From Oribacterium sp. NK2B42 (GTDB taxonomy: Bacteria; Bacillota; Clostridia; Lachnospirales; Lachnospiraceae), in contig NZ_AUJX01000007.1 of assembly GCF_000424445.1 (NCBI RefSeq), positions 62,001 through 126,000 on the forward strand: a stretch of 64,000 bases of DNA, given 5' to 3'. The first letter of the stretch is position 1. Each line of letters opens with the position of its first letter. The position numbers were made by a program, and so were the translations under genes. The notes beneath the pieces were generated by a model. That model was not told the origin of the DNA. It was given only the letters and a program-made list of their open reading frames with translations, and did not search any database. Of the stretch, positions 36,655 through 44,630 are shown piece by piece.

Positions 36655-38115
36655 ATGAACCTTTCCAATTTGTTAAAAGACCCTGTAGATATTCCTTTTC
36701 TCCTCGTATATGTTACGGGAGTTCTGGTCATGGTATACAGCGCCATGCAGTTTGTCCATGGCGCTATCTACAAAGAAAAAAAGGCTCTGATCCACGGAAT
36801 AAAAACCTTCCTTCTGGCTGTGCTGCTGCTGGCTCCCAGGCTTATTTACCAGAGAGTCAGAGTTGACGGATCCGATTATCTGAAGATTATAAAGACTTCA
36901 GTTAATGCCACCGGCCTCATTAATGATTCTTCCGCCTCTTATGATGAGCAGCTCGAAGAACGGCAATTGGAGGCATTGGCAGAAAGGTTATCGGCAGCCG
37001 GATATCGCACCGATATCTTAAACGGAAGCTTAAGCAGTAATTCCGAAACCGGGGTTCAAATGCTCAGTGCTGTAAAAGCCGCATCATCGGATTCTGATGA
37101 TGCAGACATCATTCTGATTTCCGCATATCTCGATTCTTCCGATGCCGATGCCGTCTTTTTAGACACATCAAAAATAGCAATCCTTGAGTCGGCAGCAAAA
37201 AGGCTGTCTGCCATGGACACATCAGCAGAGATCCGTTTTCTCATATCCCGTGACCTATATAAGGGGCAGAATGCGGCAGAAGAGTATTTATCGAACCTTT
37301 CTTCCGACGAAAAGAACCGTATACTTTTTGAATTAAGCATTGACCTTAGGAAATCCGACGAATACCCGGGGTTCGAAGCAGCCACCGCTAACGGTAAAGC
37401 AACGCCCCTTTCCGAAGCTTTGATAAGCTCCATCAGAAAAATGACAGGGCAGAAGACCGAACTCAAAAGATCCACAGAAACAGAGTATATTGTTTACCAT
37501 GTAAATGATATTCCATCGGTTTTACTGATCCGTAATTTACCGGAAGACAGCAGTACAAAGAACGCTCCTCAAGTACCGGATGCTGAACAGCTTTCCGACA
37601 CAGCCGCCATAATAGGAAATATACTTTCAGATGCCTGTTCAAAAAACAGCACAGCCTTTACAACTTCCATCAGATCTATAGATAAGAACAACATCGGTTC
37701 CGGCTCTTTCGTAAAGAAATCATACCCGAAATCCGTATCCGTGATGAAGATATCGGAGGAGCTGGGAGTAAAGCTGACAGAAACCGGAATGAAAGCTCAG
37801 GATGGTACAGATATCTACAGCGGAAACCTTTACCTTCTTACTTTTGATTCACCTTCAGAGGTTTTCCTTCATATTAATGATGAAGGCCTCAGAAGGATCA
37901 CCGTAAACACAAAGGATCTTTCCCGATCAAAAGAGGAACTGACACAGATTTTAAAAAATCTTTTCGGCGAACCCGAAGAAAATGATGACGTCCTGATCTG
38001 GACAGACGAAGAGTACGGCTCAAAATATCATTTGTCTGAAACCGACTCATCAGACGCATTTGAAAACAGTGTATCTGAAGGATACACATTATATATAACC
38101 AAAATCCACGATTAA
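36655..38115 (+). CDS. Membrane-anchored protein with a degenerate M28-peptidase-like domain
   Basis: 486 residues. Two helices near the N-terminus (IPFLLVYVTGVLVMVYSAMQF and TFLLAVLLLAPRLIYQRV) anchor an extracytoplasmic part. About residues 120-260 follow the plan of M28 aminopeptidases: DIILISAYLDSSDADAVFLDTSKIAILESAAKRL where the family has a metal-binding AHxDS and DNAxG, IRFLISRDLYKGQNAAEEYLSNL where it has an EE pair and a GSxxY stretch, and LFELSIDLRKSDEY where it has LDM. The metal ligands appear replaced (AYLDS, LDTSK, SRD), so it is probably a non-catalytic relative. The C-terminal 200 residues are unrecognised. This assignment is by eye and needs a structure search. Confidence 0.55.
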   Translation: MNLSNLLKDPVDIPFLLVYVTGVLVMVYSAMQFVHGAIYKEKKALIHGIKTFLLAVLLLAPRLIYQRVRVDGSDYLKIIKTSVNATGLINDSSASYDEQLEERQLEALAERLSAAGYRTDILNGSLSSNSETGVQMLSAVKAASSDSDDADIILISAYLDSSDADAVFLDTSKIAILESAAKRLSAMDTSAEIRFLISRDLYKGQNAAEEYLSNLSSDEKNRILFELSIDLRKSDEYPGFEAATANGKATPLSEALISSIRKMTGQKTELKRSTETEYIVYHVNDIPSVLLIRNLPEDSSTKNAPQVPDAEQLSDTAAIIGNILSDACSKNSTAFTTSIRSIDKNNIGSGSFVKKSYPKSVSVMKISEELGVKLTETGMKAQDGTDIYSGNLYLLTFDSPSEVFLHINDEGLRRITVNTKDLSRSKEELTQILKNLFGEPEENDDVLIWTDEEYGSKYHLSETDSSDAFENSVSEGYTLYITKIHD

Positions 38116-38208
38116 AATAGCGGGCAGCCACAGAAAGGATCCCTACGGATTCTCCTGAACCGCTTAAAACCGCATGGCTCACGCAATCAAAATCGCGGAT
38201 AATACCGA

Positions 38209-38256
38209 AAGCTCCGGAAACCACTTGCTATAGTGATCCCCGGAGCTTCTTTAAAA
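38209..38256 (+). terminator. Terminator after the M28-like gene
   Basis: AAGCTCCGG / CCGGAGCTT (38209-38217, 38240-38248) with an inner CACT..AGTG stem, followed by CTTTAAAATTT. The convergent small secreted gene ends 10 bp further. Confidence 0.6.
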
Positions 38257-38258
38257 TT

Positions 38259-38795
38259 TCACTTTTTCATGTCTGTTAAAAGTCCCGTCGGTGAAGATGA
38301 CAGGATAACGCAAAAGCCTTCTTCAGTAGCTGCTATAGCCTGAGCACTCAGACTTAGATTTTCCAAAGTGGTATCTATAATTCCGATTTTTTCTGTTGAA
38401 GCAGATGCCGTTTTCTGTTCACTCGCAGCCGCTTTTTTTGCATTTGACGCTTCAATCGTGTCAGCCGCATTGATAACCGGTATTGTAACCTTTCCGGACT
38501 CAGATGTTGAAACTGTCGATATGCTTTGTGCTGTGACAGTATTCGCGGTCTGAACATTAACAGCCGCAGAAATGATCGGTGTTGCAGCCTTATTTAAGTT
38601 AACTTCATCCCCGGGCTCAACAGCGGTGGTTACAGAAGATTTATTCTGATTGTTTGATGTTGTATATTGAGATGCAGAAGAGGGCAATGATGAAACCGTC
38701 ACCACATTGTCAGCCAACGCCGGTGTTGCCGGGCTCAATGTCATAACCCCGCACATCATCGCTGATGCCAGAACCCTGTTCCATATTTTATTCAT
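38259..38795 (-). CDS. Small secreted protein, unknown function
   Basis: 178 residues with a signal peptide (NRVLASAMMCGVMTLSPATPALA, cleavage near residue 28). The remainder is low-complexity, rich in Ser, Thr, Ala and Val (VVTVSSLPSSASQYTTSNNQ, AASEQKTASASTEK), with a more ordered end ENLSLSAQAIAATEEGFCVILSSSP. AAGGGG precedes the start. It reads like the N-terminal export and spacer part of a larger surface protein whose catalytic domain is missing, so a truncated gene is possible. Nothing identifies a role. Confidence 0.6.
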   Translation of the reverse strand: MNKIWNRVLASAMMCGVMTLSPATPALADNVVTVSSLPSSASQYTTSNNQNKSSVTTAVEPGDEVNLNKAATPIISAAVNVQTANTVTAQSISTVSTSESGKVTIPVINAADTIEASNAKKAAASEQKTASASTEKIGIIDTTLENLSLSAQAIAATEEGFCVILSSSPTGLLTDMKK

Positions 38796-38992
38796 AACTC
38801 TAACCCCTTACTTTCGGGATACAGGCCATTATCAAAGCTCAAATGACCGGGCACTAAGTTTATGGTAAGCCAGATTCGTGCACCAATCCCTGAATTCATT
38901 ATAATCCAAAAGCTCCTTGCAAAATGTTACATTTATTCTACGTTTTTCAATCAAAACAGGTATGGGGATAATCCTGCCTTACATAAATCCAC

Positions 38993-39027
38993 CGGGGACG
39001 GTTTTCTTCGATGAGAACAGTCCCCGG
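38993..39027. repeat. Degenerate REP-like palindrome (copy 3)
   Basis: CCGGGGACGGTTTTC-TTCG-ATGAGAACAGTCCCCGG: same core as 1886-1933 and 3090-3121 with several changes. It lies in the 38796-39118 intergenic region, which otherwise holds only A/T-rich sequence and the terminator at 39052. Confidence 0.7.
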
Positions 39028-39051
39028 AGAAATTTCCATGAAAACAAAGAA

Positions 39052-39098
39052 CCCATATCAATGACCTCTATACAATCATTGATATGGGCTCTATTTTT
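39052..39098. terminator. Bidirectional terminator-like hairpin
   Basis: CCCATATCAATGA / TCATTGATATGGG, 13-bp perfect stem, with CTCTATTTTT on the plus strand side and TTCTTTGTTTTC on the minus side. It most likely ends the minus-strand gene 39119-39535. Confidence 0.7.
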
Positions 39099-39118
39099 AA
39101 ATCAGTTTTGTATTCAGA

Positions 39119-39535
39119 TTAGTGAGTTGCCTCGTAAGCTGCATTAGCAAGAGCTGCTGCATCAGCTGAAGAAAGAACAGGTGCTAAAACTACCTGACTA
39201 CCTGCTAACGTTTCCTTTGCAAGCTCAATAGTAGCGTTAGCCTGAGCTGCTGCTGCCTTGGAATTTGCAATTCTTGATGTATGTGTGTTAGGAGCAAGCT
39301 TGATTCCGTCTGCTGCTGTAAGAGCTGCATAAACTGCATCCTTTCCACCATTTGCCTCTACAAAAGCATTCCATAAAGCTTCACGCTTTGTGTTAGCATC
39401 ATTAGCAGCAAGAGCTGATCCTGAATAAGGATTAAGGTTGCGCACGTGTGATGATGATGCAAGTGCAGGTACAGCCATAGAAGCTGCGATAACGCCTGCC
39501 ATAACAACAGTCAACATTTTCTTAGAAGTTTTCAT
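39119..39535 (-). CDS. Small secreted Ala-rich protein, unknown function
   Basis: 138 residues with a signal peptide (MLTVVMAGVIAASMAVPALASS). The mature part of about 110 residues is Ala- and Asn-rich and helical (TKREALWNAFVEANGGKDAVYAALTAADG, SKAAAAQANATIELAKETLAG, ADAAALANAAYEATH). No Cys and no anchor motif. AAGAGG lies upstream. It is flanked by its own terminator and A/T-rich DNA, so it is probably monocistronic. Family not recognised. Confidence 0.7.
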   Translation of the reverse strand: MKTSKKMLTVVMAGVIAASMAVPALASSSHVRNLNPYSGSALAANDANTKREALWNAFVEANGGKDAVYAALTAADGIKLAPNTHTSRIANSKAAAAQANATIELAKETLAGSQVVLAPVLSSADAAALANAAYEATH

Positions 39536-39983
39536 CTCAATATACCTCTTTTAATCTTTGTTATCATTTTTAGTGATACATAATTTCTTTGCCTATTATA
39601 CAGCAAAAAATTAAGATTTCCATAATTTTTTCAATATTTTTACAAAAAGCGTACAAAGTCAGTACTAACAGTACCAACTCGGTAATAGTGCGGCTTAACT
39701 GTTACCGAAATTATGATTCGATACCCTTAGACGGTGATCTACTTTGACCCGTTAAGATATCGCCGGAGGAAGGGGAGATGCTACGGGATATGTTATAATG
39801 ATGGAAGATTATGCTAATATATGCGTAGAAGCAAACGAGCTGCCGGTTTAAGTAAATAAACTGGTGATTAAAAACGTATAACTGTGTGAAGCATATGAGG
39901 CTGCTTATCACTAAAGCTTTAAACCGGGAAATTTGTTTTTTATACTAAAACCCGGAATATAGAAGATATATGGGAGGTTCAAG
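39536..39983. other. Intergenic region before the AAA/nuclease-like gene
   Basis: About 450 bp without a supported gene. The first 110 bp is A/T-rich and should hold the promoter of the minus-strand secreted gene. TAACTGTTACC at 39693 resembles the tail motif of the 3245-3346 element. The rest (39720-39960) has scattered short frames with stops every few dozen bases and looks like decayed sequence; a possible -10 TATACT lies near 39942. Confidence 0.4.
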
Positions 39984-41675
39984 ATGCCGAAGGTGATTTC
40001 CATCGGAGCACAGTATTTCTCTGATTTAAGAGAAAAGGACTGTTTTTATGTAGATAAAACATATTTTATCAAGGAATGGTGGGAGAAGAAGGACATAGTT
40101 ACTCTCATAACCCGTCCGCGCCGTTTTGGAAAGACACTCAACATGAGTATGACGGAATGCTTCTTTTCTGTCAAGTACAGGGACAGAGGAGATCTTTTTG
40201 AAGGTCTGTCCATATGGGAGGATGAAAGGTACAGAGCACTTCAGGGAACGTATCCGGTTATATTTCTGTCCTTTGCGGGAGTGAAGGCGGTAAATTATGA
40301 GACAACCAGAGAGTCTATCAATAAACTTATAGTAAATTTGTATGATGATTATAAGTATATTCTTGAAGATGACAGATTTGACGAGAAAGATAGGAGAATT
40401 TTTGATGAAATCTCTATGGATATGTCTGACAGTACTGTATATACGTCAGTAAACCAACTGTGCAAATACCTCGAACTGTACTACGGCAGGAAATGCATAG
40501 TGATCATAGATGAGTATGATACTCCTATGCAGGAGGCATGGATAAACGGGTATTGGGACGAGCTCACGGCATATATGCGAGGGCTTTTCAACAACACCTT
40601 CAAGACGAATCCATACCTTGAGAGGGGACTCATGACAGGCATCACGAGAGTGAGCAAGGAGTCTATATTCTCTGATCTTAACAACCTGAATGTCATCACC
40701 ACCACATCAGATGAGTATGCGGATTGCTTTGGATTTACCGAAAAAGAAGTGTTCGAGGCAATGAATACACAGGGCATCGATCCGTCAGAAAAGGAAAAGG
40801 TTAAGACATGGTATGACGGCTTTACATTTGGAAGCATTACTGATATTTATAATCCATGGTCAGTAACCTCCTATCTCGATAAGAGAAAATTTGATACATA
40901 TTGGGCAAACACAAGTGGAAACGGTCTGGTTGGCAGGCTTCTCAAAGAATCTGACAGAGGAATCAAGATAGAGTTTGAGAAACTTTTAGAGGGAAAGAGT
41001 ATTGAAGCAAGGATAGATGAGCAGATAGTATTTGATCAGCTGTCAGGAAGTAAAAATGCTGTCTGGAGTTTGCTTTTGGCCTCCGGATATCTAAAGGTTA
41101 CAAGAGCCGTATTTAGCAGTGCAGGGAAACCAGATTATCAGCTGGCTCTGACTAACTATGAAGTAAAGTGTATGTTTGAATCCATGATTGAAGGCTGGTT
41201 TTCACAGACTGACGACTTTGGGGATTTCATTTCCGCCATGCTGCGAGGTGACGAGTACGAGATGGAAAGATACATGAATCAGGTAGCATTAAACACCTTT
41301 AGTTCCTTTGATACCGGAACATCTCCTTCCGGCGAAAAGCATCCTGAAAGGTTTTACCACGGCTTTGTCCTTGGCCTTATGGTGGATAAATCAAGAGACT
41401 ACATCATTAAGTCAAACCGGGAAAGCGGCTACGGAAGATATGATGTAGTGATGGAACCAAAGAACACTTCAAATGTTGCGGTGATCATGGAATTCAAGGT
41501 CCGGGATGAAAGACGCGGAGAGAAAACCCTTTCTGACACTGCTGAGAATGCACTCTCACAGATAGAAGACAGAAAATATGATGCAGACCTGATTTCGAGA
41601 GGCATCCCTGCGGAACGCATATACAAGTACGGCTTTGCCTTTGAAGGTGAGACCTGCCTCATCAAAAAGGGATAA
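39984..41675 (+). CDS. AAA-ATPase-like / PD-(D/E)XK nuclease-like protein
   Basis: 563 residues of the two-domain family pairing an AAA-ATPase-like N-terminal region with a PD-(D/E)XK-superfamily C-terminus. N-terminus: YFSDLREKDCFYVDKTYFIKEW, a P-loop-like ITRPRRFGKTLNMSM (RRFGKT in place of the classical GxxxxGK), Walker B-like CIVIIDEYDTPMQEAW, and GITRVSKESIFSDLNN. C-terminus: GRYDVVMEP..VAVIMEFKV, which carries the Asp and Glu-x-Lys of the nuclease fold, then ALSQIEDRKYDADL. These proteins are multicopy in gut Firmicutes and Bacteroidetes and their role is not established; mobility or defence has been suggested. GGGAGGT precedes the start. Its A/T-richer composition and solitary position suit acquisition by transfer. 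Confidence 0.85.
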   Translation: MPKVISIGAQYFSDLREKDCFYVDKTYFIKEWWEKKDIVTLITRPRRFGKTLNMSMTECFFSVKYRDRGDLFEGLSIWEDERYRALQGTYPVIFLSFAGVKAVNYETTRESINKLIVNLYDDYKYILEDDRFDEKDRRIFDEISMDMSDSTVYTSVNQLCKYLELYYGRKCIVIIDEYDTPMQEAWINGYWDELTAYMRGLFNNTFKTNPYLERGLMTGITRVSKESIFSDLNNLNVITTTSDEYADCFGFTEKEVFEAMNTQGIDPSEKEKVKTWYDGFTFGSITDIYNPWSVTSYLDKRKFDTYWANTSGNGLVGRLLKESDRGIKIEFEKLLEGKSIEARIDEQIVFDQLSGSKNAVWSLLLASGYLKVTRAVFSSAGKPDYQLALTNYEVKCMFESMIEGWFSQTDDFGDFISAMLRGDEYEMERYMNQVALNTFSSFDTGTSPSGEKHPERFYHGFVLGLMVDKSRDYIIKSNRESGYGRYDVVMEPKNTSNVAVIMEFKVRDERRGEKTLSDTAENALSQIEDRKYDADLISRGIPAERIYKYGFAFEGETCLIKKG

Positions 41676-41775
41676 TGTTACATTATTATCCCACTGTAAT
41701 TTTATTTTTCCGGCTTTATAATTACCTGTTGACAGCCATGCCTTCAGATGATAGTCTTTAGGTGAAATTGAAATA

Positions 41776-41887
41776 AGTTCTTCGGGGCAGGGTGTGATTC
41801 CCTACCGGCGGTATAGTCCGCGAGCCTTTGTGCATGAACCGGTGTGATTCCGGTACCGACAGTATAGTCTGGATGAGAGAAGAAAAC
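41776..41887 (+). promoter_or_regulatory. FMN riboswitch (RFN element)
   Basis: All conserved blocks are present: GGGGCAGGGTGTGATTCCC, ACCGGCGGTATAGTCCGCGAG, CCGGTGTGATTCCGGTACCG and ACAGTATAGTCTGGATGAGAG. It senses FMN and controls the riboflavin transporter gene that follows. Confidence 0.96.
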
Positions 41888-41906
41888 GTGAAGTTAGCGA
41901 TGATTT

Positions 41907-41942
41907 ATCTCAGTGCCCGAATCAAAGGTACTGAGATTTTTT
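41907..41942 (+). terminator. Expression-platform terminator of the FMN riboswitch
   Basis: ATCTCAGTGCC / GGTACTGAGAT followed by six T, 20 bp after the aptamer. FMN binding presumably favours this terminator and stops ribU transcription. Confidence 0.85.
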
Positions 41943-42042
41943 CGTTATCGGGAGTATCCCGATTCGATCATATATCGAAATTTCAACCATCTCAAAGAGC
42001 TTGTTTCCTCAAATATTTATTATAATTTTGGAGGACAACACT

Positions 42043-42669
42043 ATGACAAACAGATCAAACATTCAGAAACTCGTTTACACAGGACTTCTTGCAGCCCTTG
42101 CGGGAGTGCTCATGTCACTTGAATTCAGCATTCCCTTCTTCCCGCCCTTCTATAAGATAGACTTCAGTGATATGCCAAGCGTTATCGCGCTTTTTACTCT
42201 GGGACCATTTTCCGCATTCTTTGTTGAAGTTTCAAAGCTTCTGATCAAGCTTTTCACCGTCGGAACAAACAGCATGTATGTAGGTGAAGTTTCAAACCTT
42301 CTCGGAGCATTTATTTTCATTGTTCCTATGTGGTTAATGTACAAGAGATCCGATAAGTCCATCAAGAGCATTGCCATCTTACTTATAGTCAATGTTTTCA
42401 TCCGAACAGCCTGGATGTGCTTCTGCAATGCTTTCATCACCCTTCCCATGTATGCCTCAGCTATGGGCGTAAGCATCGACGATGTTGTGGTTATGGTATC
42501 TTCAGTAAATCCTTTTATAAAGAACCTTCCCACCTTCATTATACTGGCAACAATTCCGTTTAACCTTATCAAGCTCACTTTGGTTTACACACTTTCATAT
42601 GTAATCTTCAGCAGAGTGAGGGCTGCTGTTCCCGGGTTTCGCTCCATGAACAGCACAGCCCGGGTATGA
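42043..42669 (+). CDS. ribU: Riboflavin ECF transporter substrate-binding protein RibU
   Basis: Membrane S-component that captures riboflavin and works with the shared energising module (EcfT, EcfA, EcfA') encoded elsewhere. 208 residues with about six helices: LVYTGLLAALAGVLMSLEFSIPF, PSVIALFTLGPFSAFFVEV, VSNLLGAFIFIVPMW, IAILLIVNVFIRTAWMCF, KNLPTFIILATIPFNLIKL. The IDFSDMPSVIALFTLGP stretch is typical of RibU. I place the start at ATG 42043 with TTGGAGGA 6 bp upstream. The riboswitch 160 bp upstream confirms the substrate. Confidence 0.94.
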   Translation: MTNRSNIQKLVYTGLLAALAGVLMSLEFSIPFFPPFYKIDFSDMPSVIALFTLGPFSAFFVEVSKLLIKLFTVGTNSMYVGEVSNLLGAFIFIVPMWLMYKRSDKSIKSIAILLIVNVFIRTAWMCFCNAFITLPMYASAMGVSIDDVVVMVSSVNPFIKNLPTFIILATIPFNLIKLTLVYTLSYVIFSRVRAAVPGFRSMNSTARV

Positions 42670-42728
42670 TCTTTAGTACTATGGAGACATTGACAGATCA
42701 GCTTTCCATATAAATTTGCTCATCAGTA

Positions 42729-42768
42729 GGCGAATGTTTCCGGTTCGGAGGCATTCGCCCTTTCTTTA
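42729..42768 (+). terminator. ribU terminator
   Basis: GGCGAATG / CATTCGCC with a 15-base loop, then CTTTCTTTATAT. Confidence 0.75.
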
Positions 42769-42851
42769 TATATATGAAGACCGGGTACCATAGTTTCCGC
42801 AAATCCCGGAACCTTAATCAGTAACTTTTTTTCCTTTTAAACAGAAGCTAA

Positions 42852-42948
42852 TTAGATCTGCATCTGTGTGTCAGATATTAAGGCTCCCAAAACAGCGTTA
42901 ATAGATGAGAGGAGCCGGTTAGATTGACATCTGTGTGTCAGAAATAAA
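42852..42948. repeat. Pair of 29-bp imperfect direct repeats
   Basis: TTAGATCTGCATCTGTGTGT (starting 42852) and TTAGATTGACATCTGTGTGT (starting 42919), both continuing CAGA-ATA, 67 bp apart start to start. They lie upstream of the creatininase-family gene; the second ends 35 bp before its start. Candidate binding sites of a regulator, or a small duplication. Confidence 0.65.
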
Positions 42949-42982
42949 CGACGGAAAACCTGAATTTACAGAGGAGACTATA

Positions 42983-43783
42983 ATGATTCAGAATTACAGA
43001 GATTTAACAAGAAAAGAAATGGAAGCTATCGACAAGGACAACACCATAGTCCTTATACCTCTCGGCGCCCTGGAGCAGCACGGTTCCCAGGCACCTCTCG
43101 GAACTGATTCCATGATAGCGGAAGCCATGCCAAAGTATGTAAAGGAAGAACTTGAGAAGCTCGATCCGGATTTCCCCATGCTGATATTTCCCGTGATCCC
43201 GGTGGGTCTTTCCATAGAGCATCTGAATTTTGCAGGCTCAGTTTCCTTTAAGCCGGATACCTACTACCACATGCTTTATGACATTGCAGAATCCATACAG
43301 CATCATGGTTTTAAAAAGCTTGTTTTCCTTATCTGTCACGGAGGAAACCGGCCGGTGGCTGATGTTCTTTCGAGACAGCTCCGTCATGATTTCGGGATCT
43401 TCACCTTTGTCCTTGCATCCGGCGCTTTCCTGGATCCTCAGGTTCAGGCCACCATCAGCCCGGATAATCATTGGGATTTCCACGGTGGAGAGATGGAAAC
43501 TTCCATGATCATGGCGATTCACCCTGAAACCGTCAAGCTTGAGCTTTCGGAAACCGGCCACAAGGACGGAGGCTATAAAGGAATGAAAATCCTGAATTTC
43601 TCCGGTGATGCTGCCATCAACTGGATGGGAGAGGACTTAAGGACTTCCGAAGGAAAACCTATCGGTATCGGTGGAGACCCCCGTGGTGCCACAGCCGAAA
43701 AGGGCGAGATCATTTTCAGGCGTTCCGCAGAAAAACTCGCAAAAGCACTCCTCGAAGTCCGGGACTGGGACATTAACGCATAA
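42983..43783 (+). CDS. Creatininase-family amidohydrolase
   Basis: Metal-dependent amidohydrolase of the creatininase family, 266 residues. Metal-site motifs are clear: VLIPLGALEQHGSQAPLGTDSMIAE, VIPVGLSIEHLNFAGSVSF, LVFLICHGGNRPVADVL and WDFHGGEMETSMIMAIHPE. The family includes creatininase, MftE and the archaeal ArfB deformylase of riboflavin synthesis. Adjacency to ribU is tempting, but separate terminators make a functional link unproven. ATG 42983 is used because GAGGAG lies 7 bp upstream; the frame further upstream runs through a direct repeat. Substrate unknown. Confidence 0.88.
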   Translation: MIQNYRDLTRKEMEAIDKDNTIVLIPLGALEQHGSQAPLGTDSMIAEAMPKYVKEELEKLDPDFPMLIFPVIPVGLSIEHLNFAGSVSFKPDTYYHMLYDIAESIQHHGFKKLVFLICHGGNRPVADVLSRQLRHDFGIFTFVLASGAFLDPQVQATISPDNHWDFHGGEMETSMIMAIHPETVKLELSETGHKDGGYKGMKILNFSGDAAINWMGEDLRTSEGKPIGIGGDPRGATAEKGEIIFRRSAEKLAKALLEVRDWDINA

Positions 43784-43833
43784 ATTTAAACCATTTTAGA
43801 CCCAGATCCTTTTCGGATTCTTTCCGTTCTGCT

Positions 43834-43893
43834 TTGAAGTTGTATTGAAGTACTTATTGAAGTAAAATTGAAATAATTATTGAAGCTCTTCAA
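43834..43893. repeat. Phased TTGAAG array
   Basis: TTGAAG or TTGAAA occurs at 43834, 43845, 43857, 43868 and 43880, spaced 11, 12, 11 and 12 bp, so all copies face nearly the same side of the helix. The last forms a palindrome with an inverted copy (TTGAAG-CT-CTTCAA, 43880-43893). It lies 50 bp after the creatininase-family stop and 125 bp before the zinc-ribbon gene, in an A/T-rich region. Possible multi-site operator. Confidence 0.65.
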
Positions 43894-44018
43894 TCAGCAG
43901 CATTCATTTTATTAAGAATATAGTATGGATGCCGGAATTTGAAATCCATATGACAAAATAAAGGGCATTGTATTTTACAGAGTAACTAAACATATTATCA
44001 AACCAACGGGAGGAGATC

Positions 44019-44372
44019 ATGGGATTATTTGACAAGGATAATGAACCGAAGTCAAGAGAGGAGCTTGAAGCGCAGCTGGCTAAGGCAAAGGCATTTGCAG
44101 CCCTCACACCGGAGGAGATGGCAAAAAAGATGGAAGAGGCACAAAAGGCTGCTCAGGAGGCTTTTGACAAGCTGACGCCGGAAGAGCAGGCACGTGCAAA
44201 GGCTGAGGCAGAGAGACTGATGCGTGAATCAGAGCAGGAACGTAAAGCTCTTCTTGAGGAAGCTCAAAAACTATCAGGCATAAAAACTCCCAGGTTCTGT
44301 CCATACTGCGGAACCGAAAACACAGGCGGCAATTTCTGCCCGAACTGCGGAGCTCCTTATAAAACCAACTGA
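44019..44372 (+). CDS. Zinc-ribbon protein with charged coiled coil
   Basis: 117 residues. The first 80 are a highly charged helix (EELEAQLAKAKAFAALTPEEMAKKMEEAQKAA type, with the element LTPEE repeated at about 29 and 50). The C-terminus is a zinc ribbon with two CxxC knuckles (FCPYCGTENTGGNFCPNCGAPY). No membrane segment. GGGAGGAG precedes the start. It sits just before the CIRCE-controlled hsp20 but has no CIRCE of its own. Function unknown; this architecture is common among Clostridia and could mediate protein or RNA contacts. Confidence 0.8.
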   Translation: MGLFDKDNEPKSREELEAQLAKAKAFAALTPEEMAKKMEEAQKAAQEAFDKLTPEEQARAKAEAERLMRESEQERKALLEEAQKLSGIKTPRFCPYCGTENTGGNFCPNCGAPYKTN

Positions 44373-44455
44373 GATATACAAGTTTAAAAAAACAGTGGCA
44401 GACTGCATTGCGGATTGCCGCTGTTCTTAAGTTTATAGAAAATTTATAATTATTG

Positions 44456-44497
44456 TTAGCACTCGCCGTTGACAAGTGCTAACAATAGGACTATAAC
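44456..44497 (+). promoter_or_regulatory. CIRCE operator overlapping the hsp20 promoter
   Basis: TTAGCACTC-N9-AAGTGCTAA (44456-44482) matches the HrcA operator with one mismatch; the flanking ATTG/CAAT extends the symmetry. Promoter TTGACA (44469-44474), 17-bp spacer, TATAAC (44492-44497) lies inside and after it, so HrcA should block polymerase binding. Confidence 0.93.
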
Positions 44498-44630
44498 ATA
44501 GTTGTAAACAAAAAGAGGGGTTCAAAAAGATATGAAACTGATCAGAATCTTCCGGGATCGCAACCGATCCGAGGTTGATCCAAAATCGAAACAAGTCTTC
44601 AAGAACCTGAATATAAAGGAGGAATTTGAT

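Noticed and set aside
39711-39911. 66-residue minus-strand gene
   Set aside because: Tyr/Phe/His-rich random-looking translation, no ribosome binding site, lying in A/T-rich decayed sequence.
42043-43783. Creatininase-family gene as a riboflavin-pathway enzyme co-regulated with ribU
   Set aside because: A terminator separates the genes and no riboswitch precedes the second; ArfB-like function cannot be told apart from other family members.
44532-44630. Upstream start for hsp20
   Set aside because: The added 33 basic residues are unlike Hsp20 proteins, while ATG 44631 has an excellent ribosome binding site.
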